Source: Candidatus Latescibacterota bacterium (GTDB lineage Bacteria; Krumholzibacteriota; Krumholzibacteriia; WVZY01). Taken from it: 64,000 bases of DNA. Both the position numbers and the translations under genes were made by a program. Of the stretch, positions 1 through 9,239 are shown one piece after another; the first letter of the stretch is position 1; every line of letters starts with the position of its first letter. The DNA lies in contig WVZY01000026.1 of the NCBI GenBank assembly GCA_011772205.1, positions 1 to 64,000 on the forward strand, in the 5' to 3' direction. The notes below the pieces were generated by a model, which was given only the letters and a program-made list of their open reading frames with translations, had not been told where the DNA came from and made no database searches.

Positions 1-50
1 CGATTTAAACCCTATCCGACTAGGGGGCTTGCTTCATAGTCTCAAAACGT

Positions 51-151
51 CCAGACCGGGGACCCGGGCTGGACTCGAACACGCTACGCTGCCATCTCAA
101 ACACTTCTCTGAAAGTTCTTGATTTTGACCAGACTGGGGACGCGGTCTGTT
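51..151. repeat. Pair of related GC-rich palindrome-like motifs
   Basis: Bases 51-72 are a near-perfect palindrome built on CCAGACCGGG and CCCGGGCTGG. A similar motif starting CCAGACTGGGGAC lies at 131-151. They fall in the roughly 236 bases downstream of the first minus-strand gene. A short hairpin with CCCTA/TAGGG arms at about 11-25 could terminate that gene on the minus strand. I see no gene here. The function is unknown. Confidence 0.3.
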
Positions 152-236
152 CAATAGCCATAACTTCTGTGAAGAGCGCTTTGCCTCATAAGGGATGGAG
201 TCAGTTTTGGGAGTGAGCTGTGACAAAGGGACGCCA

Positions 237-1037
237 TCAGTCCTTAACGAGCGATGAGTACACCCAGCCAGTCTGACCATCTTTGGTCTGTACCTTGTAC
301 CACGCGCCCTGTCGGTCGAGCACTTTGAGCTTGTCTCCCTGATTGGCGGTGGTCACGACTTGAGAATTCGTAGTGGCCGATTCTCGAATGTTCGCCACGG
401 ATCGCTGCACTTCCACTGTGTTGAGAGACATATCAGGCCATCCCGGCAGGGGACGGGTGGTCGCTCCGCTTATGACAAGGATGAGGCCGAGGACCAATGC
501 CGCCCGGTAGAGATCAATCGTGACATATCTCCTGAAATTCGACTTCTTGAGCAGATAATATGCAATAAATCCACCGGCGAGGGTGGTGCTCCAGAATAGT
601 GGTCCGTTGCCCATGACTCGAAGAGCAGCGATTAGAACAAAGAAAAGAAGAAAAGCAGGCAGAACAATTTTCAGATCTTCGCGCATTCGAGGATCCGAGA
701 TAAAACCTTTGGCCCTTTCCCAAAATGAATGGGCCGCCGATTCTTCCTCATGACACTCCATATACCGATTGTGAAGTTCATGGAGCTCCACGGTGATCCC
801 CTTGAGTTTTCCCAGCTCTTCCCGAATTTTTGCTGTATGGTCACCAATGTCTGAGCTGCAGTGAGGACACTTGTTCGCATTGATTTGAATGAGGGTGGCG
901 CACTCAGGGCACGGCGTTTGGTTATGCTTTTTGACGTTCTTCTTTTTAAAGTCCAAAAGCCGTTTCGCCTCAGCGTTGAGACTGGTATACTCACGTATCG
1001 TCTCCTGACGTGTCGGGATTTGTGTTTCTACTACCAT
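237..1037 (-). CDS. Zinc-ribbon membrane protein with C-terminal SH3b domain (paralog A)
   Basis: This is a 266-residue protein when started at the ATG at 1037, which has a GAGGTAGG ribosome-binding site just upstream; the longer ORF-track start has no such support. Residues about 40-65 hold a double CxxC zinc ribbon (CPEC, then CPHC). A probable coiled region follows, then three hydrophobic segments that suggest a membrane anchor. The C-terminal 55 residues match a bacterial SH3 domain (the VANIRES start and GWVYSSLV end are typical), which usually binds cell-wall or protein ligands. The next gene is a full-length paralog in the same direction. Function unknown; the domain order suggests an envelope sensor or anchor, and that is inference. 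Confidence 0.75.
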   Translation of the reverse strand: MVVETQIPTRQETIREYTSLNAEAKRLLDFKKKNVKKHNQTPCPECATLIQINANKCPHCSSDIGDHTAKIREELGKLKGITVELHELHNRYMECHEEESAAHSFWERAKGFISDPRMREDLKIVLPAFLLFFVLIAALRVMGNGPLFWSTTLAGGFIAYYLLKKSNFRRYVTIDLYRAALVLGLILVISGATTRPLPGWPDMSLNTVEVQRSVANIRESATTNSQVVTTANQGDKLKVLDRQGAWYKVQTKDGQTGWVYSSLVKD

Positions 1038-1503
1038 GGTACCTACCTCACCTGTAGTTGGCCGTGCTTGGTCCAGCTTCGAGTATCGATAATGACAATT
1101 TCGACTTACTGAGCATTTTGGTGACGGCGAACGCACCAACCAACTAGGTCGCAAAATCCGTTCCAAACAGTAGATGGTGTTCCCAGGGCGTGTCGTTGGG
1201 TTGTCACGTCCACGTCGAAAAATGGAAATGCCAGTCCTTGCACACCGTATGCGGTCACCGCGAGCAAGGCAAACCTCGACCAAGAAGGAACTCATGAAGC
1301 GTTGTGTTACCGTCTTCGCTGGAAACGTCTCTCCAGGTGCGTGGTTGCTCTATCTTCCGGCCGGTGAGCGTGGTGTGGCAAGTAAGAGGATTCTCCCTGG
1401 CAAGCAGCCGCTTCCTCGGTACTTCATTGGTGCCGACCGGGGCCTGCGGCGCCCGCGACGAGATTATGGCGCGCGGCAGTGTGCCGGTTGATAAAATAGT
1501 GTC

Positions 1504-2340
1504 TTATTGCCCGGAATCTGACACGAGCCCCGAGTACACCCACCCCACAGTGCCTTCCTCCGTTCGCACCTTGAACCAGGCTCCCTCTCGGTCGACGACC
1601 GTCAAGGTGGCACCTCGGCGTAGCGTGGTGACAATCGGCGAATCGGTAGTCGGGGTCTCCCTGATATTCGCTTCGATGCTTACAACGGTGATACTTGTAG
1701 CGAGATTTGATGGCCAAAACGGGATGGGGCGAACAATCGCCGTGGACATCGCAAAGAGCAGTCCAAGTACCAACGCAGCCCGATAGGCGTCGACCGTCAC
1801 GCGCTTCCTGATGCGTGATTTTCGGAGCATCGAATAGCCGACGGCTCCGCCAGCCAGTGAGACCGACCAGAAGAGCGCTCCGTTTGACAGCACGCGTAGG
1901 GCCACCACGAGGGAGAAGTAGAGGATGAATGCGGGAAGAGCGACACTGAGATTCTCTCTGTCGCGACGACTCGGAAGTGCGGATTTCACTCTCTCCCAAA
2001 ACGTGTGTTCCATCGACTTCGCCATATCGTTTTCCGGATGCGTCGCCTTCCTGAGCTTGTGCAACTCAGCTCCAATGGCATCGAGTTTCTGGAGCTCCTC
2101 CCTGATGGTAGCAACGTGGCCCGCGATATCGGCCCCGCAGTGCAAGCATTCGATGGAGTCGACGTGAACCAGCTGGCTGCACTTTGGGCATGGTGTCAGG
2201 TTGCCATCATGAACATGCTGTAATTTGAAATCCAGCAGTCGCTTGACCTCGTTTTCGAGAGTGGTCTGGTCACTGCCGTCGGGGAGCTGCTTGCGTGTTT
2301 CTGCGCCGGTTTCATGGTCCGTGTGGTTTTTTGCGGTCAT
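1504..2340 (-). CDS. Zinc-ribbon membrane protein with C-terminal SH3b domain (paralog B)
   Basis: This 278-residue protein has the same plan as the next gene downstream: a CxxC...CxxC zinc ribbon (CPKC, CLHC), a KLDAIGAELHKL-type helical stretch, hydrophobic segments, and a C-terminal SH3b domain ending GWVYSGLV. The ATG at 2340 is preferred because GGGAGA lies six bases upstream; an ATG at 2346 would overlap that site. About 470 bases separate it from paralog A, so the two may or may not share a transcript. Similarity along the whole length shows a tandem duplication that has since diverged. The role is not known. Confidence 0.75.
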   Translation of the reverse strand: MTAKNHTDHETGAETRKQLPDGSDQTTLENEVKRLLDFKLQHVHDGNLTPCPKCSQLVHVDSIECLHCGADIAGHVATIREELQKLDAIGAELHKLRKATHPENDMAKSMEHTFWERVKSALPSRRDRENLSVALPAFILYFSLVVALRVLSNGALFWSVSLAGGAVGYSMLRKSRIRKRVTVDAYRAALVLGLLFAMSTAIVRPIPFWPSNLATSITVVSIEANIRETPTTDSPIVTTLRRGATLTVVDREGAWFKVRTEEGTVGWVYSGLVSDSGQ

Positions 2341-2346
2341 GGTCAT

Positions 2347-2729
2347 TCTCCCAGTGCATTTTGCGATCATCTTACCAAAGCTGTACCGGCGCGGTGGGAT
2401 ATCTCCCTCCGCGGCCGGCCGGTCGCTTAGCGCACTCGGTTGACAGCCCTCAAAATGCCTGGATAAAGCAAGAATCAAGCCACGGAACGTCAACGTTGCC
2501 AACGGATCAGCCACACCTGACTCGTTGCTGGGACTGCACGGTCAGCATCATCGTTACCGATACGATTTAAGGTTCGGTGGTGGGGACCGCGAGCCACTTG
2601 ATGACCCCCGCAGCAGTGGGAATACGCGTGTCAAGCCGGATCGGACTCGAACCGCCTCCAGGCAAATAGTCGGCATCGAATTTGCACATTTATGCATGGT
2701 TTTCCTGCATCCGATTTCAGGAGGATTCC
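2347..2729. other. Intergenic region between divergent genes
   Basis: This 380-base stretch lies between two divergently transcribed genes and should contain both promoters. I found no open reading frame with a ribosome-binding site, and no clear -35/-10 pair. A tRNA T-arm-like string near 2645 has no tRNA around it. Confidence 0.4.
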
Positions 2730-4691
2730 ATGTTGAAATATATGAAGTTAGTGGCCATTCTTGCCGTATTTAGCGGATTGATTTGCGTGCCGCAGCTGTA
2801 CGCCGACTGGACGGATAACGGGATCCCGGTCTGTACGGCGAGTGGCATGCAGGATTACCCCGTTATCACCTCGGATGGTTCGGGCGGAGCGATCATCGCA
2901 TGGAGGGACTCTCGTCCTGCCGTCAATACTGATATCTATGCTCAAGGTATCAGCGCTGCAGGAAATATCCGTTGGTTCGAAACCGGAATGCCCGTCTGCA
3001 CAGCTTCGAATTCACAGTCGACTCCGATAATCATTGCGGACAGCTCCGGTGGAGCAATCATCGCATGGCAAGACTCCCGCACCGGTGGCAGTCTGGATAT
3101 ATACGTTCAAAAACTCAATTCGGATGGTTACATCCAATGGACTGGCAATGGGGTGCCGATTTGTACGGGACAGACGAGTGTGGTGCTGGGGCACATGGTC
3201 TCGGACGGCGACGGCGGCGCTATCATTACGTGGCAGGACCGACGGAACTTCTACAATGATATCTTCGCACAGAGAGTCGGATCAGACGGTACGATCCAAT
3301 GGGCTGCAAACGGCGTGGCCGTATGTACCGCGATCATGCATCAGGAAAATCCCTCGATCTCCTATGACGGGGCGGGCGGAGCTATCATCGCATGGCAGGA
3401 TGATCGCAATAACATGGATGATATCTATGCCCAGAGATTAGACGCATCGGGAAGTGCTCAATGGACGCCGGATGGAATCGTGATCTACGAAAACGAGCAG
3501 CAGCAGAGATATCCCCAGCTCATCGAGGATGGTTCCGGAGGAGCGATCATCGCATGGGCGGATCGCCGCAATACGATAGATTTTGATATCTTCGCTCAGA
3601 GGGTCGATGCGAACGGCAACCTCCTCTGGGGAACAAGCGGTTCAGCCGTTTCCGCGAGGATGTATAACCAAATGGATTGCCGTCTCGTGCACATGGGATC
3701 GGGCGAAGCGATTGTGACATGGATCGATTACCGCAGCGTAAGTTCCTCTGATGTGTATGCCCAGAAAATCAATGCGAGCGGAGTGGCCCAGTGGACGCCA
3801 AACGGGGTGGCCGTATGCGGGGCGACCGGTGACCAGCTTAACGCTCAGATCATCTCGAATGGGTCCGGAGGAGCATTTATAACATGGGATGATCAACGAA
3901 ACGGCACAGATAACGTCGATGTATTTGCTCAGAACATCAATGCAGACGGAACGGCAGCCTGGACGGCAAATGGGGAGGTTATCTGCGGAGCTGCAGGAAA
4001 CCAGAGGACACCGCAGCTAACGACCGATGGATCCAATGGAACAGTCATAGCGTGGGCGGACAATCGCGGCGGAACTTACAAGGTTTATTGCCATAGAGTC
4101 AATGCCGCAGGAGATATTCCAACCCCAACCCTGCTGTCTCATTATTCCGTTGCTGCTAGCGGACCCGATATCAGGATTGACTGGACTCTATCCGACATAG
4201 ACGACGGGATAGAGTTCCTGATTTTACGAGCGAGCGAGCCTTCGATGACTTTCGAGGAAATACCATCGAACGACCTAATCAGAGACGGCTTGTCCTTTTC
4301 GTTCATCGATAAGAGCGTCGAACCCGGTGTCATCTACTACTATCGCGTTGATATCCATGACGGTAGCGAGAGGAAAAATCTTTTTGAAACAGGCCCGATC
4401 AATACTTTATTTATCGATATTACTCTGTATCAGAATTATCCCAATCCGTTCAATCCAAGGACAATAATCAGGTACTTCCTTCCCGAGCCATGTTATGTGA
4501 AAATTGAAGTATTCGATATGGTGGGAAATCGAGTCACCGTTCTGATGGATAAAGCTCAGGCCAGCGGCAGCCATCGCGTCGACTGGAACGGCCACGATGC
4601 AAATGGGTATGCAGTAGCTTCTGGTGTGTACTTCTACCGTTTGACTGCGGGCAAGAAAACGCTTTCGAAGAAGATGATACTTTTAAAATGA
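2730..4691 (+). CDS. Secreted eight-repeat (probable beta-propeller) protein with C-terminal sorting domain
   Basis: The 653-residue product starts at 2730, where AGGAGG sits correctly upstream and the protein opens with a classical signal peptide (MLKYMKLVAILAVFSG). Eight repeats of about 50 residues follow, each with a W..NG.PVC start, a central DGSGGAIIAW.D.R core and a closing DIYAQ...DG...W. A fibronectin III-like region comes next, around residues 470-565. The last 85 residues are the FlgD-like sorting domain (NYPNPFNP, GVYFYRL, KKMILLK) used for export to the cell surface in FCB bacteria. The eight-bladed propeller fold is inferred from the repeat count. The ligand is unknown. The convergent antiporter gene lies just downstream. 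Confidence 0.85.
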   Translation: MLKYMKLVAILAVFSGLICVPQLYADWTDNGIPVCTASGMQDYPVITSDGSGGAIIAWRDSRPAVNTDIYAQGISAAGNIRWFETGMPVCTASNSQSTPIIIADSSGGAIIAWQDSRTGGSLDIYVQKLNSDGYIQWTGNGVPICTGQTSVVLGHMVSDGDGGAIITWQDRRNFYNDIFAQRVGSDGTIQWAANGVAVCTAIMHQENPSISYDGAGGAIIAWQDDRNNMDDIYAQRLDASGSAQWTPDGIVIYENEQQQRYPQLIEDGSGGAIIAWADRRNTIDFDIFAQRVDANGNLLWGTSGSAVSARMYNQMDCRLVHMGSGEAIVTWIDYRSVSSSDVYAQKINASGVAQWTPNGVAVCGATGDQLNAQIISNGSGGAFITWDDQRNGTDNVDVFAQNINADGTAAWTANGEVICGAAGNQRTPQLTTDGSNGTVIAWADNRGGTYKVYCHRVNAAGDIPTPTLLSHYSVAASGPDIRIDWTLSDIDDGIEFLILRASEPSMTFEEIPSNDLIRDGLSFSFIDKSVEPGVIYYYRVDIHDGSERKNLFETGPINTLFIDITLYQNYPNPFNPRTIIRYFLPEPCYVKIEVFDMVGNRVTVLMDKAQASGSHRVDWNGHDANGYAVASGVYFYRLTAGKKTLSKKMILLK

Positions 4692-4750
4692 TATAGAAGC
4701 ACCTGGTGTCGAGAACTCTTCTCTCAAAGATTTATAGAGCAGCGCTCCAA

Positions 4751-5995
4751 TTAATACCGAGGCTCTCGCGAGTACAGACGCTCGACGAAGCGGCCGATTG
4801 TCAATCCTTGAACAACAATAGAGAAGATCACAATGATATAGGTCATCGCAACGAATAGCGATCGTTCCGGACCTTTGGGCAGCGAAAGCGCCAGTGCCAC
4901 CGAGATCCCTCCGCGGAGGCCGCTCCAGGTGAGGATCTTGATGACGTGCGGGCTGAACGTTCGCCGCCTGCGAAGCACCAAAATCGGAACGCTCACGCTG
5001 ATCCAGCGGGCAAATAGAACGAGTGGGATTGCGATCACGCCTGCAAGAAAAAAGTTCGCCGTATAGGTGATGACAATAATCTCAGCACCGATGATCACGA
5101 AGAGAACGGCATTGAGAAACTCGTCTGCGAGCTCCCAGAAAGCGTCCAACCGCTCTCGGGTTTTTTCCGACATCGCCAGGCTCCGCCCGCGGTTGCCGAT
5201 GAGGAGTCCCGCTACGACCATCGCGAGGGGCCCGGATACATGGAGTTGCTGCGCCAACGCATAACCTCCCGTGACGATGGCCAGCGTCAGGAGAATCTCC
5301 ACCTCGTAGCTATCGATCGACTTCAACATCAGGTAGACGACCCAACCCACCATTGCGCCGAAAGCCAGGCCGCCAATTATTTCTACAGCGAGCAATATGG
5401 CGATGCTGCCAGCCGAGACATGATGTCCCGCGGTTGCTTCGAGAAGAGTGAGAAAGACGACCACGCCGACTCCATCATTGAAAAGCGACTCGCCGCTTAT
5501 TTTGGTTTCCAATGTCTTAGGGATTCCGGCCTTCCTGAGGATGGCGCCCACGGCAATTGGATCCGTCGGTGAAATCAGGGCGCCGAAGAGCAAACAGCAC
5601 GTCATATCGATCGAGAAACCCAGTCCACGCAGAATCCCCCATGACGCGAACCCAACCACCAGGATCGAAATGATAACACCCGTCGTAGCGAGCAATCCTA
5701 TGATGTATTTCCGGCCAAGGAGGTCGTTGATGTTGAGATGCAGCGCGCCCGCAAACAGCAAGGCTCCGAGCATGCCGTGGAGGAGGGTGCGGTCGAGATC
5801 CACATCCACAAGCATCCGTCTCAACGGATCCGCTGCGGCCGTGTACAACTTGCCCATGATAACGAGTGCGAGTGAAAAAACGAGAGATAGGACCATGAGC
5901 CCGATCGTATTGGGAAGCCTGATGAACCGATGGTTCAGCCAGCTGAAGAGAGCGGCGATGGTCGTCAATACGGCGAGTAAGCTGAATGTGTCCAT
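4751..5995 (-). CDS. CPA1-family Na+(K+)/H+ antiporter
   Basis: This 414-residue integral membrane protein has about 12 predicted hydrophobic segments. It carries the two CPA1 family signatures: SPTDPIAV at about residues 142-149 and GESLFNDGVG at about 168-177, whose Asn-Asp pair binds the cation in electroneutral NhaP/NHE-type exchangers. It most likely expels sodium or potassium in exchange for protons at the inner membrane. It has no long C-terminal regulatory tail, unlike some YjcE/NhaP2 relatives. The ATG at 5995 has TTAGGA upstream. The gene stands alone and converges on the repeat protein. Confidence 0.92.
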   Translation of the reverse strand: MDTFSLLAVLTTIAALFSWLNHRFIRLPNTIGLMVLSLVFSLALVIMGKLYTAAADPLRRMLVDVDLDRTLLHGMLGALLFAGALHLNINDLLGRKYIIGLLATTGVIISILVVGFASWGILRGLGFSIDMTCCLLFGALISPTDPIAVGAILRKAGIPKTLETKISGESLFNDGVGVVVFLTLLEATAGHHVSAGSIAILLAVEIIGGLAFGAMVGWVVYLMLKSIDSYEVEILLTLAIVTGGYALAQQLHVSGPLAMVVAGLLIGNRGRSLAMSEKTRERLDAFWELADEFLNAVLFVIIGAEIIVITYTANFFLAGVIAIPLVLFARWISVSVPILVLRRRRTFSPHVIKILTWSGLRGGISVALALSLPKGPERSLFVAMTYIIVIFSIVVQGLTIGRFVERLYSREPRY

Positions 5996-6206
5996 GGTCC
6001 TAACGCAAATGTTTGATTGAGGACGCGAAGATATCGCTGAATGCCTGGGAGTGATGCGAGGTCAACGTTCTCGTGTTGTCCGGAATTATCCTCGCGATGA
6101 ATCTATGTGATCCAATATCTTCTGAGTTCTTGACACAATGTCCGGGGGAACAAGTTTTTCTAAATCCGTTTGAAGCGAGTCGCCCTTACTTAGCTTCTCA
6201 TCCTGT

Positions 6207-8366
6207 TCAACCTCGTTGCAACGCTTCTCTGATTCGCTCCGGGATCATTGGGAGCTGGAACAACCGCGCCCCGGTCGCATCGAAGATTGCGTTAGCCACT
6301 ACTGCGCCCATGCAGATGATTGCTGGCTCCCCGCCTCCTTGTGGAGCGGAATCTGCTCCACCAATTAGTACAGTATCGATTTTTGGCGTCCCGGAAAATC
6401 GGGTGATTTCATAAGTATCAAAATTGAGGTCTAGGATTTCTCCACCTTTGAAATGAACCTCCTCAGTCAGAGCATAACCTATCCCCATAGTGATGCACCC
6501 TTCTATCTGGAGTTTTGCACCTTGTGGATTTACCGCCAAACCCATGTCCTGAGCACATACAACACGCTTTACTTGCACATGGCCACTTTGGTTGTTGACC
6601 TCGACTTCGGCCATGTGAGCCACATAGGTGCCTACATCAATGCCACAGGCTATGCCGTAACCTCGACCACTCCGCGTTTTTGCCGGAGTCCAGTTGAATT
6701 TCTCTGCGGCGGCTCTGAGAACTCCGATCATTTTCTTATCCTTTAGATTCTTCAGACGGAATTCCAGCGGATCCATCCCTGCCTTGACTGCCATGATATC
6801 GATCTGTGATTCTCTGGCGAAGGTATTGGTGTTGTTGGCAGGTGCACGCCATGGGCCGGTGTCAAAAGGATGCGATCCCGGGGGACCTACCCATCCCGAT
6901 CCATGGACCATTGTTCGATGATGCGGTATATCATAAAAATGTTCCGAACCTCGTTGGCCTGCAAAATAGACCCCATAGTCCCACAGAGCAATGCGTCCGG
7001 AATTTGTAACTCCCGACGTTATTTTGACGACGGCTGCAGGCCGGAAGGCATCGTGAAAGAATTCTTCCGCTCGGCTCCAGGCAACATGGACCGGCTTTCC
7101 GGTTAGTTTGGCCAACCGAGCTGCCTCTACTCCTTGCTGATTTCTGGTCTTGCCGCCAAATCCTCCACCGACAAAGGGAGTGATGACTCGAACATTTTGA
7201 GTGGGAAATCCCAGTCTGTTAGCGACTTCCTCTTTGAGCCTGAAAGGCGTTTGTGTCGATGCCCAGATTGTGATTTTGCCACTCTCTATTTGAGCCGAGG
7301 CTGTGTGAGTTTCGATGGTGGCATGAGCGACATAGCTGTTAAAGTATTTATGCTCAAAGGTAATATGAGCCAATTTCCTCCCATCTAGCAGGTGTCCGCC
7401 GCTCGAGACTATTTCTCCTTTTGGTGCAACGCTCAGTAAGTGCTTGAATATCGTTTTGTCGTCCACATTCGATTCAGGCATGTCATATTGGGCTTTTACT
7501 CTTTTGATGGCTTTCTCGGCCACATCCGGATGCAAGTGAAGAACGGCAACAAAATCGCCGTCCTTTACTATTTGAACACCTTCTATCTTTTCTGCGGCGG
7601 ACGTGTCTACGCTCTTTAATGTTGCGCCGTGTGCCGGTGGTCTCAGGATTGTTGCGTATAACATTCCAGGTAAGCGAACATCTCCGGCATACTCGGCTTT
7701 GCCAGAGACTTTATCTGGTGCATCTCGACGGAAAACAGGCGTGTTCATGATTTTGAATTCCGAGAAATCTTTCACCGGCGGCTTTTCCTCGAGAAGTCTT
7801 TCGATTTTCTTCCCTTTTGCCAACTGCGCGTAGGTCACCCGATTCTCGCTGTTCTCTTTGTCGTATATAATTCCCGCTTCCGTCTTCATCTGGCTGACCG
7901 GCAAATTGAGGTGCTCAGCCGCCAGCGTTATCAAGATGGCCCTGGCTTCAGCAGCAGCCGCTCTGAGAGGCGGCCCAAAGAAGCGTGTGCTCATGGATCC
8001 AAAAGTGCCCATATCCCAGGGACAAAGATCTGTATCGCCCATGACCATGTCAACGGCATCCAGAGGTACGTCAAGTTCGTCCGCTAACATCTGCGCTAGA
8101 GAAGTAATTATTCCCTGGCCCATCTCGATTTTACCTGTGAGACATGAAACACGACCATCTTCTCCGATCCGAAGATAAGCATTAAAATCCGAGGGATACT
8201 CGAAACGCCTTCTCCGCCGCTCCTGCGCTTGAAGTATTGAAGAATCGCCAAAAGTAAATAAGATGATGATTCCCGCCCCAAGACCTTGGAGGAACTTTCG
8301 GCGGCTAAAAGGGAAATTGATATCTAGATCAGAAAAATCCATTTCCAAAAATTTATCTTCCTTCAT
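6207..8366 (-). CDS. Molybdenum hydroxylase large subunit, isoquinoline 1-oxidoreductase beta-like
   Basis: The 719-residue protein belongs to the xanthine-oxidase family of molybdopterin-binding subunits. A twin-arginine signal, SRRKFLQGLG, lies at about residues 21-30, so the folded enzyme is probably exported by Tat with its partner, as in IorB-type enzymes. Family motifs such as GGGFGGK, ETHTASA and GEPAIICMGAVVANA, a molybdopterin-contact region, are visible. The start at 8366 is chosen because its ATG overlaps the TGA of the upstream [2Fe-2S] subunit (ATGA), implying coupled translation. It would hydroxylate an N-heterocycle or aldehyde; the substrate cannot be told from sequence. No cytochrome or FAD subunit is nearby. 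Confidence 0.88.
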   Translation of the reverse strand: MKEDKFLEMDFSDLDINFPFSRRKFLQGLGAGIIILFTFGDSSILQAQERRRRRFEYPSDFNAYLRIGEDGRVSCLTGKIEMGQGIITSLAQMLADELDVPLDAVDMVMGDTDLCPWDMGTFGSMSTRFFGPPLRAAAAEARAILITLAAEHLNLPVSQMKTEAGIIYDKENSENRVTYAQLAKGKKIERLLEEKPPVKDFSEFKIMNTPVFRRDAPDKVSGKAEYAGDVRLPGMLYATILRPPAHGATLKSVDTSAAEKIEGVQIVKDGDFVAVLHLHPDVAEKAIKRVKAQYDMPESNVDDKTIFKHLLSVAPKGEIVSSGGHLLDGRKLAHITFEHKYFNSYVAHATIETHTASAQIESGKITIWASTQTPFRLKEEVANRLGFPTQNVRVITPFVGGGFGGKTRNQQGVEAARLAKLTGKPVHVAWSRAEEFFHDAFRPAAVVKITSGVTNSGRIALWDYGVYFAGQRGSEHFYDIPHHRTMVHGSGWVGPPGSHPFDTGPWRAPANNTNTFARESQIDIMAVKAGMDPLEFRLKNLKDKKMIGVLRAAAEKFNWTPAKTRSGRGYGIACGIDVGTYVAHMAEVEVNNQSGHVQVKRVVCAQDMGLAVNPQGAKLQIEGCITMGIGYALTEEVHFKGGEILDLNFDTYEITRFSGTPKIDTVLIGGADSAPQGGGEPAIICMGAVVANAIFDATGARLFQLPMIPERIREALQRG

Positions 8367-8851
8367 CGGTTCGTCCCTTCCCTCATTTCTTGCGCGGCGG
8401 TCTGGATGGCCAGGATTATTCTGCCGTAAGAGCCGCATCGACACAGATTATTGTCCATGCTTTCGATGATTTCTGCTCGACTAGGTTTGGGATTTTTTTG
8501 CAATAGACCGTACGCGTTCATGATGATTCCTGGTGTGCAGAATCCGCACTGCATAGCGTCATGGCTTACAAATGCTGTCTGTAGAGGATGTAGATTTCCA
8601 TTTTTGGCTAAATCCTCAATGGTGATGATTTCTTTGTTATTAATATCTTTTATCGCCAATTGACATGACCTAACTGGTTCTTTATTGACAAGAACAGTGC
8701 AGGCGCCGCAGTGGCTTTCTCCGCACCCGAATTTGGTACCTGTCAGACCTAGATCTGCACGTAAAACCCATAGGAGCGTTCGATCTCCGTCCAACGTCAA
8801 TTCCATGGGTTTATCATTGAGTTTAAATCGAACTATTTCTTTTATGTTCAC
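8363..8851 (-). CDS. [2Fe-2S] small subunit of the molybdenum hydroxylase (IorA-like)
   Basis: This 162-residue ferredoxin-like protein has both iron-sulfur sites of the family: the plant-type site CGESHCGACTV with a later Cys (about residues 43-63), and the helical-bundle site CGFCTPG...NLCRCGSYGRI (about 100-142). It passes electrons from the molybdenum subunit encoded immediately downstream, with which it overlaps by four bases. The length matches the family. The start is odd: GGAGG abuts the GTG at 8851 with no spacing, while an in-frame ATA two codons later is better placed, so the true initiation codon is uncertain. It lacks a signal peptide and would leave the cell with its Tat-tagged partner. 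Confidence 0.9.
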   Translation of the reverse strand: MNIKEIVRFKLNDKPMELTLDGDRTLLWVLRADLGLTGTKFGCGESHCGACTVLVNKEPVRSCQLAIKDINNKEIITIEDLAKNGNLHPLQTAFVSHDAMQCGFCTPGIIMNAYGLLQKNPKPSRAEIIESMDNNLCRCGSYGRIILAIQTAAQEMREGTNR

Positions 8852-9239
8852 CTCCGCTGTTTCGATTGTTCAGTGTAGTCTTCTATCGTGCTTATGTCCA
8901 TAAGAATACTCGGAGCAGGCGCCTCAGCTTTGCATGAACAACCGTTTATGTCTACGTATGGTTGAATAAAACGCCGCTTGCCATCGAAACGCCTGAAGCG
9001 TTTTGGTCGAGTGTTGTGACGGCATGTCCTTCCGGCATTCCCGTTTACGAAAGGTTTGGATTCGCCAGGAGAGGGAAAACTTCCCGTCCGATCTGCTCGA
9101 TGTTCTTGAGATAAGGTGTATCCTCGAGTCCGATGACGTATCTCCCATGTGTATAATGGAGGTAGTATGTATAATTAACAATACTCTATCCCGCCAAGTC
9201 GTCGATCTCTTCTATCTTTTCAAATCACTGCTGACCTGT
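8852..9239. other. Intergenic region upstream of the molybdenum hydroxylase operon
   Basis: The region contains the minus-strand GGAGG for the small subunit and presumably its promoter. ORF-track entries here on both strands lack ribosome-binding sites and look like chance frames. The upstream end of the decayed plus-strand gene may extend into it, but I cannot place the boundary. Confidence 0.35.

Noticed and set aside
60-95. tRNA-like T-arm string GACTCGAACAC
   Set aside because: Acceptor stem, anticodon arm and the rest of a tRNA do not pair around it on either strand. Similar strings at about 2645, 10090, 37432 and 56055 fail for the same reason.
1424-1999. 191-codon minus-strand ORF
   Set aside because: It is a shadow frame of the zinc-ribbon/SH3b gene at 1504-2340 with no ribosome-binding site.
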